Below are positions 1-9,045 of a stretch of 64,000 bases of DNA, in pieces (position 1 is the first letter of the stretch; the number at the start of each line of letters is the position of its first letter). Source of the DNA: Mucilaginibacter terrigena (GTDB lineage Bacteria > Bacteroidota > Bacteroidia > Sphingobacteriales > Sphingobacteriaceae); NCBI RefSeq assembly GCF_004168255.1, contig NZ_SEWG01000002.1:730484-794483 (forward strand). Reading direction: 5' to 3'. The notes under the pieces are model-generated. The model ran no database searches, had not been told where the DNA came from, and worked only from the letters and a program-made list of their open reading frames with translations. Position numbers and translations under genes: made by a program.

Positions 1-253
1 TGGTTAAATAATTAATCCGAAGTTAAGAAGCAACAAATGCCGATGATTACACTACATTATCAAATATATACACTATTGTAACAAAGGTGTTTATGGGTAT
101 ATTTGGTTGTTTTAAAACGAAATATTATTATGTATCAGCTGTAATAAAACTGTTTTTGAAAGTAAATAATACAGGTAGGGTGCACCATTACCGTTAAAGC
201 TAATTGCTTTTAAATAAAATACTGAATTTTTTACTGTCCGGTTCTACCAAACA

Positions 254-1162
254 TTACATCTGCGAACGCACGTTGGTGTTAAGTTTGTACTGCTCGGGCG
301 ACATCCCCATGTATTTCTTAAAAACACGCGAAAAGTAATATGGATCATCATAACCCAGGTCCATGGCAATGGTTTTTATTTTGGCTTCGTTGGCATAAAG
401 GTATTGGCAGGCCTTTTGCATTTTAAGATGAATAAAGTAATCGATAGGCGGCATGCCGGTGGCCTTGCGGAACAAACTGGAAAAATGCGAACTTGATAGC
501 TTATGCTGCCCCGCCATCTCTTCAACCGTCATCTTCTTTTCAATATTATTTTTCATATTGATGATGGTTGTAGTAATTATATCCGGCGAATCTTCCTGCT
601 CGCTCACCACATGTTTATCCGGGAATAAAAAGGTGGCTATCATATTATATAAACAAAAAGTAGCGTTGCACAAATTCTCGATACTGTAACCCATCTCCAG
701 GTTTTGGTAGATGTTGTTCCAGATCTCGAGCGCTTTATTATTAAAAGGGATCTGTACCGGGCCTTTAAATAAGCCTATGTTTAACGACGTGTTAAAGCTG
801 GCAATGTCATTACCGGTAAAATGCACCCAGTATATCGTCCAGGGGTCTTCCTCATCGGCCCAATAGCGCATATAAACCTCGGTAGCCGGTAGTATAAAAA
901 ACTGGTTAGGTATAACCTCAAATTTTTTCTTGTCGATGATATAGTAACCTTTTCCTTTAAGGCAGTATATCAATATATTATCCTCGCAGCCCTTTCGCCG
1001 CTCTTTATAGTGGTACGATGCCTTCGGGAAATACCCTATCTGGGTAATATAAATATTAAAAAGCGCGGGGTATTTTTTAACAAAGTCTTTTAATACTTTT
1101 TGCGGTAAACTCATTAGTTTCTCGCCGTCAAACCCATCTTTTCTTTTAAAGGAACCCGCCAT
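254..1162 (-). CDS. AraC-family transcriptional regulator
   Basis: A 302-residue AraC/XylS regulator. Residues about 30-150 form a cupin-like effector-binding region (aromatic-rich, with the YWVHF stretch typical of this group). Residues about 196-295 form the two-helix-turn-helix DNA-binding domain, with the family-typical end GYDDPYYFSRVFKKYMGMSPEQYK. It is transcribed away from the fucose catabolic and SusCD genes that begin at 1522, the usual place for a local sugar-responsive activator. Inference: it senses fucose or a fucose-derived acid and controls the locus. No signal peptide or membrane segment is seen, so it is cytosolic. The family is certain; the ligand is not. Confidence 0.93.
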   Translation of the reverse strand: MAGSFKRKDGFDGEKLMSLPQKVLKDFVKKYPALFNIYITQIGYFPKASYHYKERRKGCEDNILIYCLKGKGYYIIDKKKFEVIPNQFFILPATEVYMRYWADEEDPWTIYWVHFTGNDIASFNTSLNIGLFKGPVQIPFNNKALEIWNNIYQNLEMGYSIENLCNATFCLYNMIATFLFPDKHVVSEQEDSPDIITTTIINMKNNIEKKMTVEEMAGQHKLSSSHFSSLFRKATGMPPIDYFIHLKMQKACQYLYANEAKIKTIAMDLGYDDPYYFSRVFKKYMGMSPEQYKLNTNVRSQM

Positions 1163-1521
1163 GTTCTTATTTACAGTTATTAATAGGATATTCCATTAGG
1201 ATGGCAATATTGCCAATTGGTTAAGCTAAAATAAGCTTTATTTAATATACTGATAGTAGTTATTTACAAATTAATACCATGTGTTTGCAAATACCGATAG
1301 AATTATCCATTAAAATAGACGAATTGGCTATTAGATACCTTTTAACCGGAAACTAAATTTGGTCACCGTATTTAACAAAACCAATTATAACCGTCATCGG
1401 CAAAAGCGCGTAGTTTTTTATGTGACGAATTAGATTAAACGCGGGTACATATGCACAAATACTAAAGCGGCTTATATTGTTAGGTTAATACAATATAGGG
1501 TAACGCTTGTAAAAACTATAT
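1163..1521. other. Divergent intergenic region between regulator and catabolic genes
   Basis: This 359-bp AT-rich gap separates two divergent genes and must hold both promoters. I see no clean TAnnTTTG box toward the SDR gene. The one clear structure is a perfect 14-bp palindrome near the regulator start, listed separately. Confidence 0.6.
1202..1215. promoter_or_regulatory. Perfect palindrome upstream of the AraC gene, possible operator
   Basis: TGGCAATATTGCCA is self-complementary over 14 bp and lies about 40 bp upstream of the regulator start codon. The symmetry suggests a site for a dimeric repressor. AraC proteins usually bind direct repeats, so it may belong to another regulator. Operator function is inferred from symmetry and position only. 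Confidence 0.35.
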
Positions 1522-2337
1522 ATGCAATTACTAAAAAATAAGGTTGTTTTTTTAACCGGCGGTACCGAAGGGATTGGCTATGAATGTGCCCAAGCATATC
1601 ATAAAGCCGGGGCAAAGGTCAGCATCATTACCCATAAGGCGCAAAGCCTGCATCAATGCCGCATGCAATTTTTTAATGATGATATCCACTATATCCTGGC
1701 GGATGTTTCCGTATCGGCAGATGTGCAGCGCGCCATCAACGAAACCATAAGCCGTTTTGGCAAAATTGATATCATCCATAATAATGCAGGTGTTTCCAGC
1801 CCCTCAAAAACGGTTTGCGATACAACCGAAGAGGAATGGGACAAGGTATTTAACGTAAATGTTAAAGGTATTTACCATACCACAAAGTTTGGTATCGAAG
1901 CTTTAAAAGCAAGTAAGGGCAATATACTTAACAGCAGCAGTCTTGTTGGTAACATAGGGCAGGAACTCCATGCGGCTTATACCGCAACCAAAGGGGCGGT
2001 TAACGCACTCACCAAATCAATGGCGCTTGATTACGCGGAGCATGGCATCCGTGTTAATGCCGTAGCGCCTGCCGGTGTGTGGACACCCATGCTGAGGCGA
2101 TGGAGCAACCAGCAGCCAAACGCCGCTCATATAAAAAACTATTTGGATGAGATCCATCCTTTAGGTTATTGCCCCGAAGGCGATGTAGTGGCTGATGCCT
2201 GTCTTTTCCTGGCATCAGACCAGGCCAGGTTTATTACAGGTTGTATCTTACCGGTATCGGGTGGCGCCGAATTAGGTTACCGTAAGTATATGGGCCAGCC
2301 TTTACAAAAAGTTGATGATCAAAAAGTAAAGCTATAA
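1522..2337 (+). CDS. SDR-family dehydrogenase, probably sugar-acid oxidation
   Basis: A 271-residue classical short-chain dehydrogenase. The NAD(P)-binding TGGTEGIG is at residues 12-19, NNAG at 87-90, the catalytic serine lies in NSSSLVG near 139, and the YxxxK pair is Y153/K157. The C-terminal half ends in the usual SGG motif. Its stop overlaps by one base the start of the L-fuconate dehydratase gene, so the two are translationally coupled. Inference: it acts in the non-phosphorylative L-fucose pathway, either on L-fucose itself or on 2-keto-3-deoxy-L-fuconate. Sequence alone cannot decide between these. The lactonase and the terminal hydrolase or aldolase of the pathway are not nearby. Confidence 0.88.
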   Translation: MQLLKNKVVFLTGGTEGIGYECAQAYHKAGAKVSIITHKAQSLHQCRMQFFNDDIHYILADVSVSADVQRAINETISRFGKIDIIHNNAGVSSPSKTVCDTTEEEWDKVFNVNVKGIYHTTKFGIEALKASKGNILNSSSLVGNIGQELHAAYTATKGAVNALTKSMALDYAEHGIRVNAVAPAGVWTPMLRRWSNQQPNAAHIKNYLDEIHPLGYCPEGDVVADACLFLASDQARFITGCILPVSGGAELGYRKYMGQPLQKVDDQKVKL

Positions 2338-3578
2338 TGATCACCAAAGTAAAGATCTCAGATGTCCGTTTCCCGTTGGATGGCCATGCCGGCAGCGACG
2401 CTATTCACCGCGACCCGGTATACTCATACGCCGTAACACAGTTAAAGGACGATAGTGGTATTACAGGCACAGGCTTTGCCTTTACTTTAGGCGAGGGTAA
2501 CGACCTTGTTTGCAAGGCCGCAGAATACTACGCACGCCAGCTTACGGGTAAGGATATAGAGGATACCATGGCCAATTTTGGTGAACTATTTAAAAAGCTG
2601 TCCAATGATCAGCAGTTTCGCTGGCTGGGGCCGCATAAGGGTGTTGTACACCTGGCACTGGCATCGGTAACAAACGCCTGCTACGATCTTTGGGCCAAGA
2701 AACGTGGTGTACCTTTATGGAAACTGCTTATCGATCTGTCGCCGGAGCAAATTGTCAACACGCTCGATCTTTCTTACCTTGAAGATGAACTGACATACAC
2801 ACAGGCGCTTGAAATGCTGAAAGGACAACAATCACAAAAAGAAGAAAGAAAAACCATACTTTATAAAGGATACCCCGGTTACGATACCTCCATCGGCTGG
2901 TTCAATTACCCGGATGAATTGGTGAGGGAAAACTGCAAAAAAGCGCTGGCCGAAGGTTTTACCGCCATGAAACTGAAAGTAGGTTCTGTTGACCCGGACA
3001 GGGATATCCGCAGGGCGCATATCGTGCGCGATGTAGCCGGCGATGGTATTAAAGTAATGCTTGATGCCAATCAGCAATGGAATTTACCGCAAGCTATTGA
3101 GATCTGCACCCGGCTAAAAGGGATGAATCCCTACTGGATAGAAGAACCAACCCACCCTGATGATCTAAACGCCCATGCTAAACTGGCGCAGGCCATTACC
3201 CCGGTTAAACTTGCATTGGGGGAGCACGTACCTAACAAGATCATCTTTAAAAATTACCTGCAATCGGGGTCGTCATCATTTATGCAGGTCGACGCGGTGC
3301 GGGTAGGCGGTGTTAGCGAGTTTATTACTATTAGCCTGTTGTGCAAAAAGTTTGGCGTGCCCGTTGTACCACACGTAGGCGATATGGGGCAGCTGCACCA
3401 GCACCTGGTGTTGTTTAACCATATAGCTATGGGGCACCAGGCATTGTTTTTGGAGCATATACCGCATTTGCAAAAGCATTTTGTACACCCGGCGCAAATT
3501 GTGAACGGTGTTTATAAAACCCCGCAGGAAGCCGGCAGCAGCTGCGACCTGGTAGGTTTAAAAAATCAATTTTTATAA
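2337..3578 (+). CDS. fucD: L-fuconate dehydratase (enolase superfamily)
   Basis: A 413-residue mandelate racemase-type enolase superfamily member. The catalytic set is visible: KLK at 212-214, metal ligands D243, E269 and E296 (in GEH), and H346 as the general acid/base. This spacing matches the known Xanthomonas L-fuconate dehydratase pattern with a constant small offset (recalled, not aligned here). The N-terminal SDAxxxDPxYS region and the substrate loop GYPGYDTSIGW also fit this subgroup. It dehydrates L-fuconate to 2-keto-3-deoxy-L-fuconate in the cytosol. Its neighbours are a dehydrogenase, a symporter and a fucosidase locus, which support the assignment. Dehydratases for related 6-deoxy acids remain possible. 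Confidence 0.87.
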   Translation: MITKVKISDVRFPLDGHAGSDAIHRDPVYSYAVTQLKDDSGITGTGFAFTLGEGNDLVCKAAEYYARQLTGKDIEDTMANFGELFKKLSNDQQFRWLGPHKGVVHLALASVTNACYDLWAKKRGVPLWKLLIDLSPEQIVNTLDLSYLEDELTYTQALEMLKGQQSQKEERKTILYKGYPGYDTSIGWFNYPDELVRENCKKALAEGFTAMKLKVGSVDPDRDIRRAHIVRDVAGDGIKVMLDANQQWNLPQAIEICTRLKGMNPYWIEEPTHPDDLNAHAKLAQAITPVKLALGEHVPNKIIFKNYLQSGSSSFMQVDAVRVGGVSEFITISLLCKKFGVPVVPHVGDMGQLHQHLVLFNHIAMGHQALFLEHIPHLQKHFVHPAQIVNGVYKTPQEAGSSCDLVGLKNQFL

Positions 3579-3586
3579 AATAGCAT

Positions 3587-5239
3587 ATGATAGGTTCGTT
3601 TGATGCCACCGTAAGTATTTTATATGTTATAGCCATACTGGCAATAGGGTTGTGGACGGGCTTAAGGCACCGCAGTGCAAGTAAAAAAACGAACGTAGCC
3701 AGCGAATACTTTTTGGCTGGTAAAAGCTTGCGCTGGCCAATGATAGGGTTGGCTTTGTTTGCTACCAATATTTCGTGCGTGCACTTGGTGAGCCTTGCGC
3801 AAAGCGGCTTTGATACCGGCTTGCTGAACGGCACTTTTGAGTGGATGGCATCATTCACGCTTATTTTGCTGGCCCTGTTCTTTGTACCGTTCTACATCAA
3901 ATCCGGCGTTTCTACTCTGCCCGACTTTTTAGAAAAACGCTATAACCGCGCCAGCCGCGACTGGCTGGCTTTTATATCCATACTATCGGCTATTATTATA
4001 CACATCTCATTCTCTTTATTAGCAGGTGGCATTGTATTACAAACCCTGTTTGGGGTTAATATGTATACCAGCGTAATAATCATATCAGTGATAACAACTA
4101 TTTACACGATAGTTGGTGGTTTAAAGGCCGTTGTGGTTACCGAGTCTATCCAAACGGTAGTGTTGTTATCAGGCGCAGTTATCATGAGCGTTGTGGCTTA
4201 CAATAAAATGGATGGATGGGATAGCATGGTGCATGTTTTAGAGCAAAAGAATGAACTGAGTAAACTATCCATGATGCGTCCGCATGGCGATAGTAGTGGC
4301 CTGCCCTGGTATGCCGTATTGCTGGGTTACCCGGTTTTGGGCATTTGGTACTGGTGCGCCGACCAAACCATTGTGCAGCGCGTTTTAGGCGCCAAAGACG
4401 AGAACAATGCACGTGTAGGCCCTTTGTTTTGCGGCTTTATCAAAATATTGCCGGTATTCATATTTGTAATGCCAGGGTTGTTCGCTTATGCACTTTACCA
4501 AACCGGGCATTTAGATGTAGGCAGTTTGAAAACTGTGGTCGACGGAAAAGAGGTGGTTAACAGTAAAGGGATCTACACACTTATGATACTGCAGCTTATC
4601 CCCAAAGGATTGGCGGGTGTATTGGTTGCCGCGTTATTATCCGGTTTAATGAGCCAGATCTCGGGCGCGTTAAACTCAATATCTACAATGGCCAGTTATG
4701 ATATATATAAGCGCTACAAGCCTGAAGCTACTGACGAAAAGCTGGTAAGCGCGGGCAAGATAGCCGCCGGTTTGTCCTTTGTATTATCGTTATTGCTTTT
4801 GCCCCTTTTAAACAGTTACGAGAGTATTTTTAACGGACTAAACGATATTATCGCCCACATTGCCCCGCCTATAACCTGCGTATTTTTATTAGGGGTTTTC
4901 TGGGGCAAGGCATCTGCGAGATCAGCGCAGCTAACGCTTTATATTGGTTCGGCGGCGGGTGTATTGGTATTTGCATACAGTAAGCTTTTGCCGCATACGC
5001 TAATAGGAGAGGTGCCATTTATGATGATGGCCTTTTACCTGTTTGTTTTTTGTATGCTGCTGCAAATAGGGCTTACACTGGCTTACCCCGCTAAGCACAC
5101 CATTGAAAGCTCGAAGCTTTACTGGAAGTCGCCAATGGAATCGTTACAAAGCCCGGGGTGGGGCGGATTTGGCAATTATAAGTTTTTATCGGTGCTGCTT
5201 ATTTTGGTAATGGTAGTGTTGTTCTGGGTTTTCAGGTAG
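3587..5239 (+). CDS. Sodium:solute symporter (SSS family), likely fucose or related sugar
   Basis: A 550-residue polytopic inner-membrane protein with at least 13 hydrophobic segments, starting at MIGSFDATVSILYVIAILAIG. The stretch SEYFLAGKSLRWPMIGLALFATNIS is the standard early SSS/SGLT signature, and GLMSQISGALNSISTM lies in the later transport core. It starts 8 bp after the dehydratase gene, so it is in the same operon. Inference: sodium-driven import of the free monosaccharide released in the periplasm by the fucosidase and partner enzymes. Substrate is assigned only from context. Confidence 0.88.
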   Translation: MIGSFDATVSILYVIAILAIGLWTGLRHRSASKKTNVASEYFLAGKSLRWPMIGLALFATNISCVHLVSLAQSGFDTGLLNGTFEWMASFTLILLALFFVPFYIKSGVSTLPDFLEKRYNRASRDWLAFISILSAIIIHISFSLLAGGIVLQTLFGVNMYTSVIIISVITTIYTIVGGLKAVVVTESIQTVVLLSGAVIMSVVAYNKMDGWDSMVHVLEQKNELSKLSMMRPHGDSSGLPWYAVLLGYPVLGIWYWCADQTIVQRVLGAKDENNARVGPLFCGFIKILPVFIFVMPGLFAYALYQTGHLDVGSLKTVVDGKEVVNSKGIYTLMILQLIPKGLAGVLVAALLSGLMSQISGALNSISTMASYDIYKRYKPEATDEKLVSAGKIAAGLSFVLSLLLLPLLNSYESIFNGLNDIIAHIAPPITCVFLLGVFWGKASARSAQLTLYIGSAAGVLVFAYSKLLPHTLIGEVPFMMMAFYLFVFCMLLQIGLTLAYPAKHTIESSKLYWKSPMESLQSPGWGGFGNYKFLSVLLILVMVVLFWVFR

Positions 5240-5322
5240 GCTAAATTGTGCTGCAAACATTACCTATAACGTTATTAACTTCTGCGAAATTTTTACAATA
5301 ATTATGATTTACCTGTTAAAGC

Positions 5323-5330
5323 TACATTTG
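5323..5330 (+). promoter_or_regulatory. Candidate -7 box of the SusC operon promoter
   Basis: TACATTTG fits the Bacteroidota -7 consensus TAnnTTTG exactly. No good TTG -33 box is seen at the expected distance, so the promoter may need an activator. Transcription would start near 5337 and leave a leader of about 420 nt before the SusC gene. Confidence 0.45.
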
Positions 5331-5434
5331 TAACAAAAATAATATAATAGTCCATCACCTTTAAAGCTTAATCCATTTTAAAGCTATTATTAAGCATCTA
5401 AATTTAGCGAACCAATTAACCAATTCTTATAATT

Positions 5435-5554
5435 ATGAAACACTTTTACAAATATCAGGCAATAAATATGCCCCGTCAGTTTTTATTATACGCGCCAAGC
5501 CAGATGCAAACCCTTCCAGGCAGCTTATTTTCTGCTGCGGATTTAAGGGTTTAA
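5435..5554 (+). pseudogene. 39-codon ORF in the SusC leader, possible remnant of a SusC start
   Basis: An ATG-initiated 39-residue reading frame begins MKHFYKYQ and ends SAADLRV. The start resembles the downstream SusC start (MKPFYKR), as if it were the eroded 5' end of an older SusC gene. It could also be a leader peptide or a chance ORF. It lies between the candidate promoter and the SusC gene, in a 516-bp gap (5240-5755) with no other gene. Confidence 0.3.
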
Positions 5555-5755
5555 ATACGCTGCATAATCATCGAATTGTACAGAATTTAAAATAGAGCGT
5601 GTAGCTATATGATACTAAAGGTATGGCTGCAGCATGGGAAACTTATGCCGTTTTAGCAAGCACCACCCTAAAATAGTAATGCCAGGGTTCTGATAAAAGC
5701 GCTCAAAACTTTAAGGCTATAAAGAACTATAAAAACAAATTATGAGGAAACATAT

Positions 5756-8700
5756 ATGAAACCATTTTACAAACGCATAAAAGATTTTTGGCTGCCAAAA
5801 GTTGCGCTTGGTAAAGTTGCAGGCACGCTGTATTGTATATTAATATTGTGTGCTATAACCAGCACAAATACTTACGCGCAAACCAAAGTAACCATTACCG
5901 GGGTTATTGCCGATACAACTGGTACCAGCATAATTGGCGCTAACATAGTAGCCACCAATCGCAAAAATGTAAGTACAGCAACGGATGTTAACGGTAAGTT
6001 TGTTATTGATGCCGAACCCGGAACCATTTTCAGGGTTACATATGTAGGGTATAAGGAAACAACCTTTACTGTACTGGCTGATAAGCGTACTTACAGCATC
6101 ACAATGGCTGTTGTGAGAAACGAATTTGCAGATGTGGTTATTACCGCATATGGCCGTAAGCAACGCAAGGAAGCTGTTGTAGGTTCAGTAACAACTATTT
6201 CTCCCGGCGACCTTAAGATACCGGCAAGTAACTTGACCAATGCCCTTGCAGGCCAGGTGGCCGGCGTTATTGCATACCAGCCAAGCGGCCAGCCCGGTTT
6301 AGATAATTCGTCGTTCTTTATCAGGGGCGTAACTACCTTCGGTTACAAAAAAGACCCGCTTATTTTGATAGATAACGTGGAACTTTCTACTTCAGATCTG
6401 GCACGTTTGCAGGTTGATGATATTGCAAGCTTCTCCATCCTTAAAGATGCCAGTGCAACCGCGCTTTATGGCGCGAGGGGCGCAAACGGCGTTATATTAG
6501 TTACCACCAAAGAAGGCAAAGTAGGTAAAGCTCAAATAAATTTCAGGGTAGAAAACTCGGTTTCGCAATCCGTAAAAAACCTGGAGCTGGCCGACCCTAT
6601 TACTTACATGCGCTTATTTAACGAAGCCACCATAACACGCGACGCGTTAAGCCCTATACCTTTTAGCCAAAACAAAATAATAAATACCGAAGCCACTTTA
6701 GCTAACGCCCCCGGAAGCAACAAATATGTTTACCCTGCGGTAGATTGGTTGAAAACACTGTTTAAAGATCGTACCAACACCCAAAGGGCCAACATGAGTG
6801 TAAGCGGTGGCGGTGGTGTAGCGCGGTATTATGTAGCAGGTTCATACAATATCGATCATGGTATCTTAAAACAGGATATTATGAACAATAACGATAACAA
6901 CGTAAATTTTCGTAATTATCAGTTGCGTTCGAACGTAAATATTAATTTAACCAAATCGACAGAGATGATCGTGAGGTTATCAGGCACGTTTAACGAATAT
7001 AACGGCCCGCTTACGGCTGATGCTTCGTTCTCTACCGATCTGTACAACATCGCCATGCACACAAGCCCTGTATTGTTTGCACCGTCGTACCCGGCAGATG
7101 AAGCTAATATAAATACACAACACATATTATTTGGTAACGCGCCGGCAGCCGGCAGTACAGGCTCAAACGCTGTAGCCTATGTAAATCCCTATGCGTCGCT
7201 GCTACGAGGTCATAAAAACTTCTCGCAATCGCGCATGTCGGCTCAGTTGGAGTTAAACCAAAATCTTGATTTTCTGACGAATGGTTTAAATTTCCACGGA
7301 TTGTTTCACACCAACAGGTACTCGTACTTCGAGTCTTCGATGGGGTATAATCCATTTTATTACAACATAGGCTCGTACGATAAGCCGAGCAACACCTATA
7401 CCTTATCATGGTTAAACTCGCAGCCCGGCCAGGCAACCGAGTATTTAAACTACAGCCGCAATTTTAATAACACCCAGGCAAATACCTACCTGTTCTTCCA
7501 GGGAATTATTGATTACAGCAAACGGTTTGGAGATCATAACATCAGCAGTTCGTTAATAGGTACACAGCAGCAAACGCTTTACGGTAATGCCGATAACTTA
7601 TTTAATTCATTGCCATACCGTAACCTTACCCTTGCTGGCCGTGCAACTTACTCATTCAAAAGCCGTTACTTTTTAGAATTCAACTTCGGGTACAATGGTA
7701 CCGAACGTTTTTCTGAACAGCATAGGTTTGGTTTCTTCCCTACAATTGGCGCTTCATGGATCGTATCCGACGAAAAATTCTGGGCAGATGGCCTCTATCA
7801 GGTTATCAACCGTTTAAAACTTCGTGCAAGTTATGGGTCAGTAGGTTACGATCAGATCGGTTCCGAACGTTTCTTCTACCTTTCGCGTGTTGACCTTAAT
7901 GGCGGTAACCCTGCCTACTTTGGTACTAATAACGGTTATGGCCGCAACGGTGTGGTAGTTAACAGTTATCCTAATGCCGAGATCACCTGGGAAACATCTA
8001 AACAGTTAAATTTAGGTTTAGAGTTCTCGTTGTTTAAAGACCTGAACGTGGTTGCCGAGGTATACAAATTTAACCGTACCAATATATTACAAACCCGCTC
8101 ATCAATACCAAGCACAATGGGCTTAGAAGCCGATATCAGCGCCAACTTTGGGGCCGCCGAAACCAAAGGTATTGATTTGCAAATGGATTATAAAAGGGTG
8201 ATAGGTAAAAGCGGTTTTATACAAGCCAGGGGTAACTTAACGGTTTCTTCGAGCAAGTACACCAAATTTGAAGAACCCCGGTTTGCCGAATCGTACCGTT
8301 ACCTTGTAGGGCAAACCCTTGGCCGCTCTATTGGCTACGTTGCCGAGCGTTTATTTGTTGATGATAATGAAGCAGCAAACTCGCCAACCCAGATATTTAG
8401 CCCGGGCGGTATAGCCCCCAAGGGTGGCGATATCAAATACCGCGATTTAAATAATGACGGTAAAATTGATGATGCCGATCAAACTTTTTTAGGTTACCCT
8501 ACTGTGCCGCAAATTGTTTACGGTTATGGTTTTTCCAGCGGGTATAAAGGCTTCGATCTTTCGGCCTTCTTCCAGGGCCAGGCGCAGGTTAGCTTCTTTA
8601 TCGACCCAAGCCGCACAAGCCCTTTCATACAAAGCCCCGATGGTGCTTACGCAAGCGGTAACACCCAATTGTTAAAAGCATTTGCAGATGATCACTGGTC

Positions 8701-9016
8701 TGTAGATAATCAAAACCTTTATGCACAATACCCAAGGCTGGGCGTAAATGGTAAACAGATAGAAAACAACAGGCAGAATAGTACATGGTGGATGCGCGAT
8801 GGCAGTTTCCTGCGCTTAAAATCTGTAGAGGTTGGTTACACCATCCCTACGCGTATCACTCAAAAGTGGAAAATGAATAAAGTTCGTGTTTATTTTAACG
8901 GTCTTAACTTATACACCTGGAGCCCATTCAAATTATGGGACCCGGAAATTGGCGGAAACGGATTTTCGTACCCTATACAAAAGGTGTTTAACGTAGGGCT
9001 AAACGTCAATTTATAA
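5756..9016 (+). CDS. SusC/RagA-family TonB-linked outer-membrane receptor
   Basis: A 1086-residue outer-membrane importer. It has a signal peptide (about 1-41, ending TYAQ), then a carboxypeptidase-regulatory-like domain (about 44-125, ending with the GYKE motif). The plug domain follows (about 140-260, with LAGQVAGV, SFFIRGV, and ASATALYGARGANGVILVTT). The rest is a long beta-barrel ending in aromatic-rich strands (KVFNVGLNVNL). There is no STN domain, so it should not signal to an anti-sigma factor. This fits control by the AraC regulator. An AGGA-like ribosome site precedes the start. It pairs with the SusD gene 29 bp downstream to import oligosaccharides. Confidence 0.96.
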   Translation: MKPFYKRIKDFWLPKVALGKVAGTLYCILILCAITSTNTYAQTKVTITGVIADTTGTSIIGANIVATNRKNVSTATDVNGKFVIDAEPGTIFRVTYVGYKETTFTVLADKRTYSITMAVVRNEFADVVITAYGRKQRKEAVVGSVTTISPGDLKIPASNLTNALAGQVAGVIAYQPSGQPGLDNSSFFIRGVTTFGYKKDPLILIDNVELSTSDLARLQVDDIASFSILKDASATALYGARGANGVILVTTKEGKVGKAQINFRVENSVSQSVKNLELADPITYMRLFNEATITRDALSPIPFSQNKIINTEATLANAPGSNKYVYPAVDWLKTLFKDRTNTQRANMSVSGGGGVARYYVAGSYNIDHGILKQDIMNNNDNNVNFRNYQLRSNVNINLTKSTEMIVRLSGTFNEYNGPLTADASFSTDLYNIAMHTSPVLFAPSYPADEANINTQHILFGNAPAAGSTGSNAVAYVNPYASLLRGHKNFSQSRMSAQLELNQNLDFLTNGLNFHGLFHTNRYSYFESSMGYNPFYYNIGSYDKPSNTYTLSWLNSQPGQATEYLNYSRNFNNTQANTYLFFQGIIDYSKRFGDHNISSSLIGTQQQTLYGNADNLFNSLPYRNLTLAGRATYSFKSRYFLEFNFGYNGTERFSEQHRFGFFPTIGASWIVSDEKFWADGLYQVINRLKLRASYGSVGYDQIGSERFFYLSRVDLNGGNPAYFGTNNGYGRNGVVVNSYPNAEITWETSKQLNLGLEFSLFKDLNVVAEVYKFNRTNILQTRSSIPSTMGLEADISANFGAAETKGIDLQMDYKRVIGKSGFIQARGNLTVSSSKYTKFEEPRFAESYRYLVGQTLGRSIGYVAERLFVDDNEAANSPTQIFSPGGIAPKGGDIKYRDLNNDGKIDDADQTFLGYPTVPQIVYGYGFSSGYKGFDLSAFFQGQAQVSFFIDPSRTSPFIQSPDGAYASGNTQLLKAFADDHWSVDNQNLYAQYPRLGVNGKQIENNRQNSTWWMRDGSFLRLKSVEVGYTIPTRITQKWKMNKVRVYFNGLNLYTWSPFKLWDPEIGGNGFSYPIQKVFNVGLNVNL

Positions 9017-9045
9017 TAACGTATTACAATTTTTATATCAGTTAT

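Noticed and set aside
453..689. 78-residue plus-strand protein
   Set aside because: It lies wholly inside the AraC gene on the other strand, and nothing but its hydrophobic stretch supports it.
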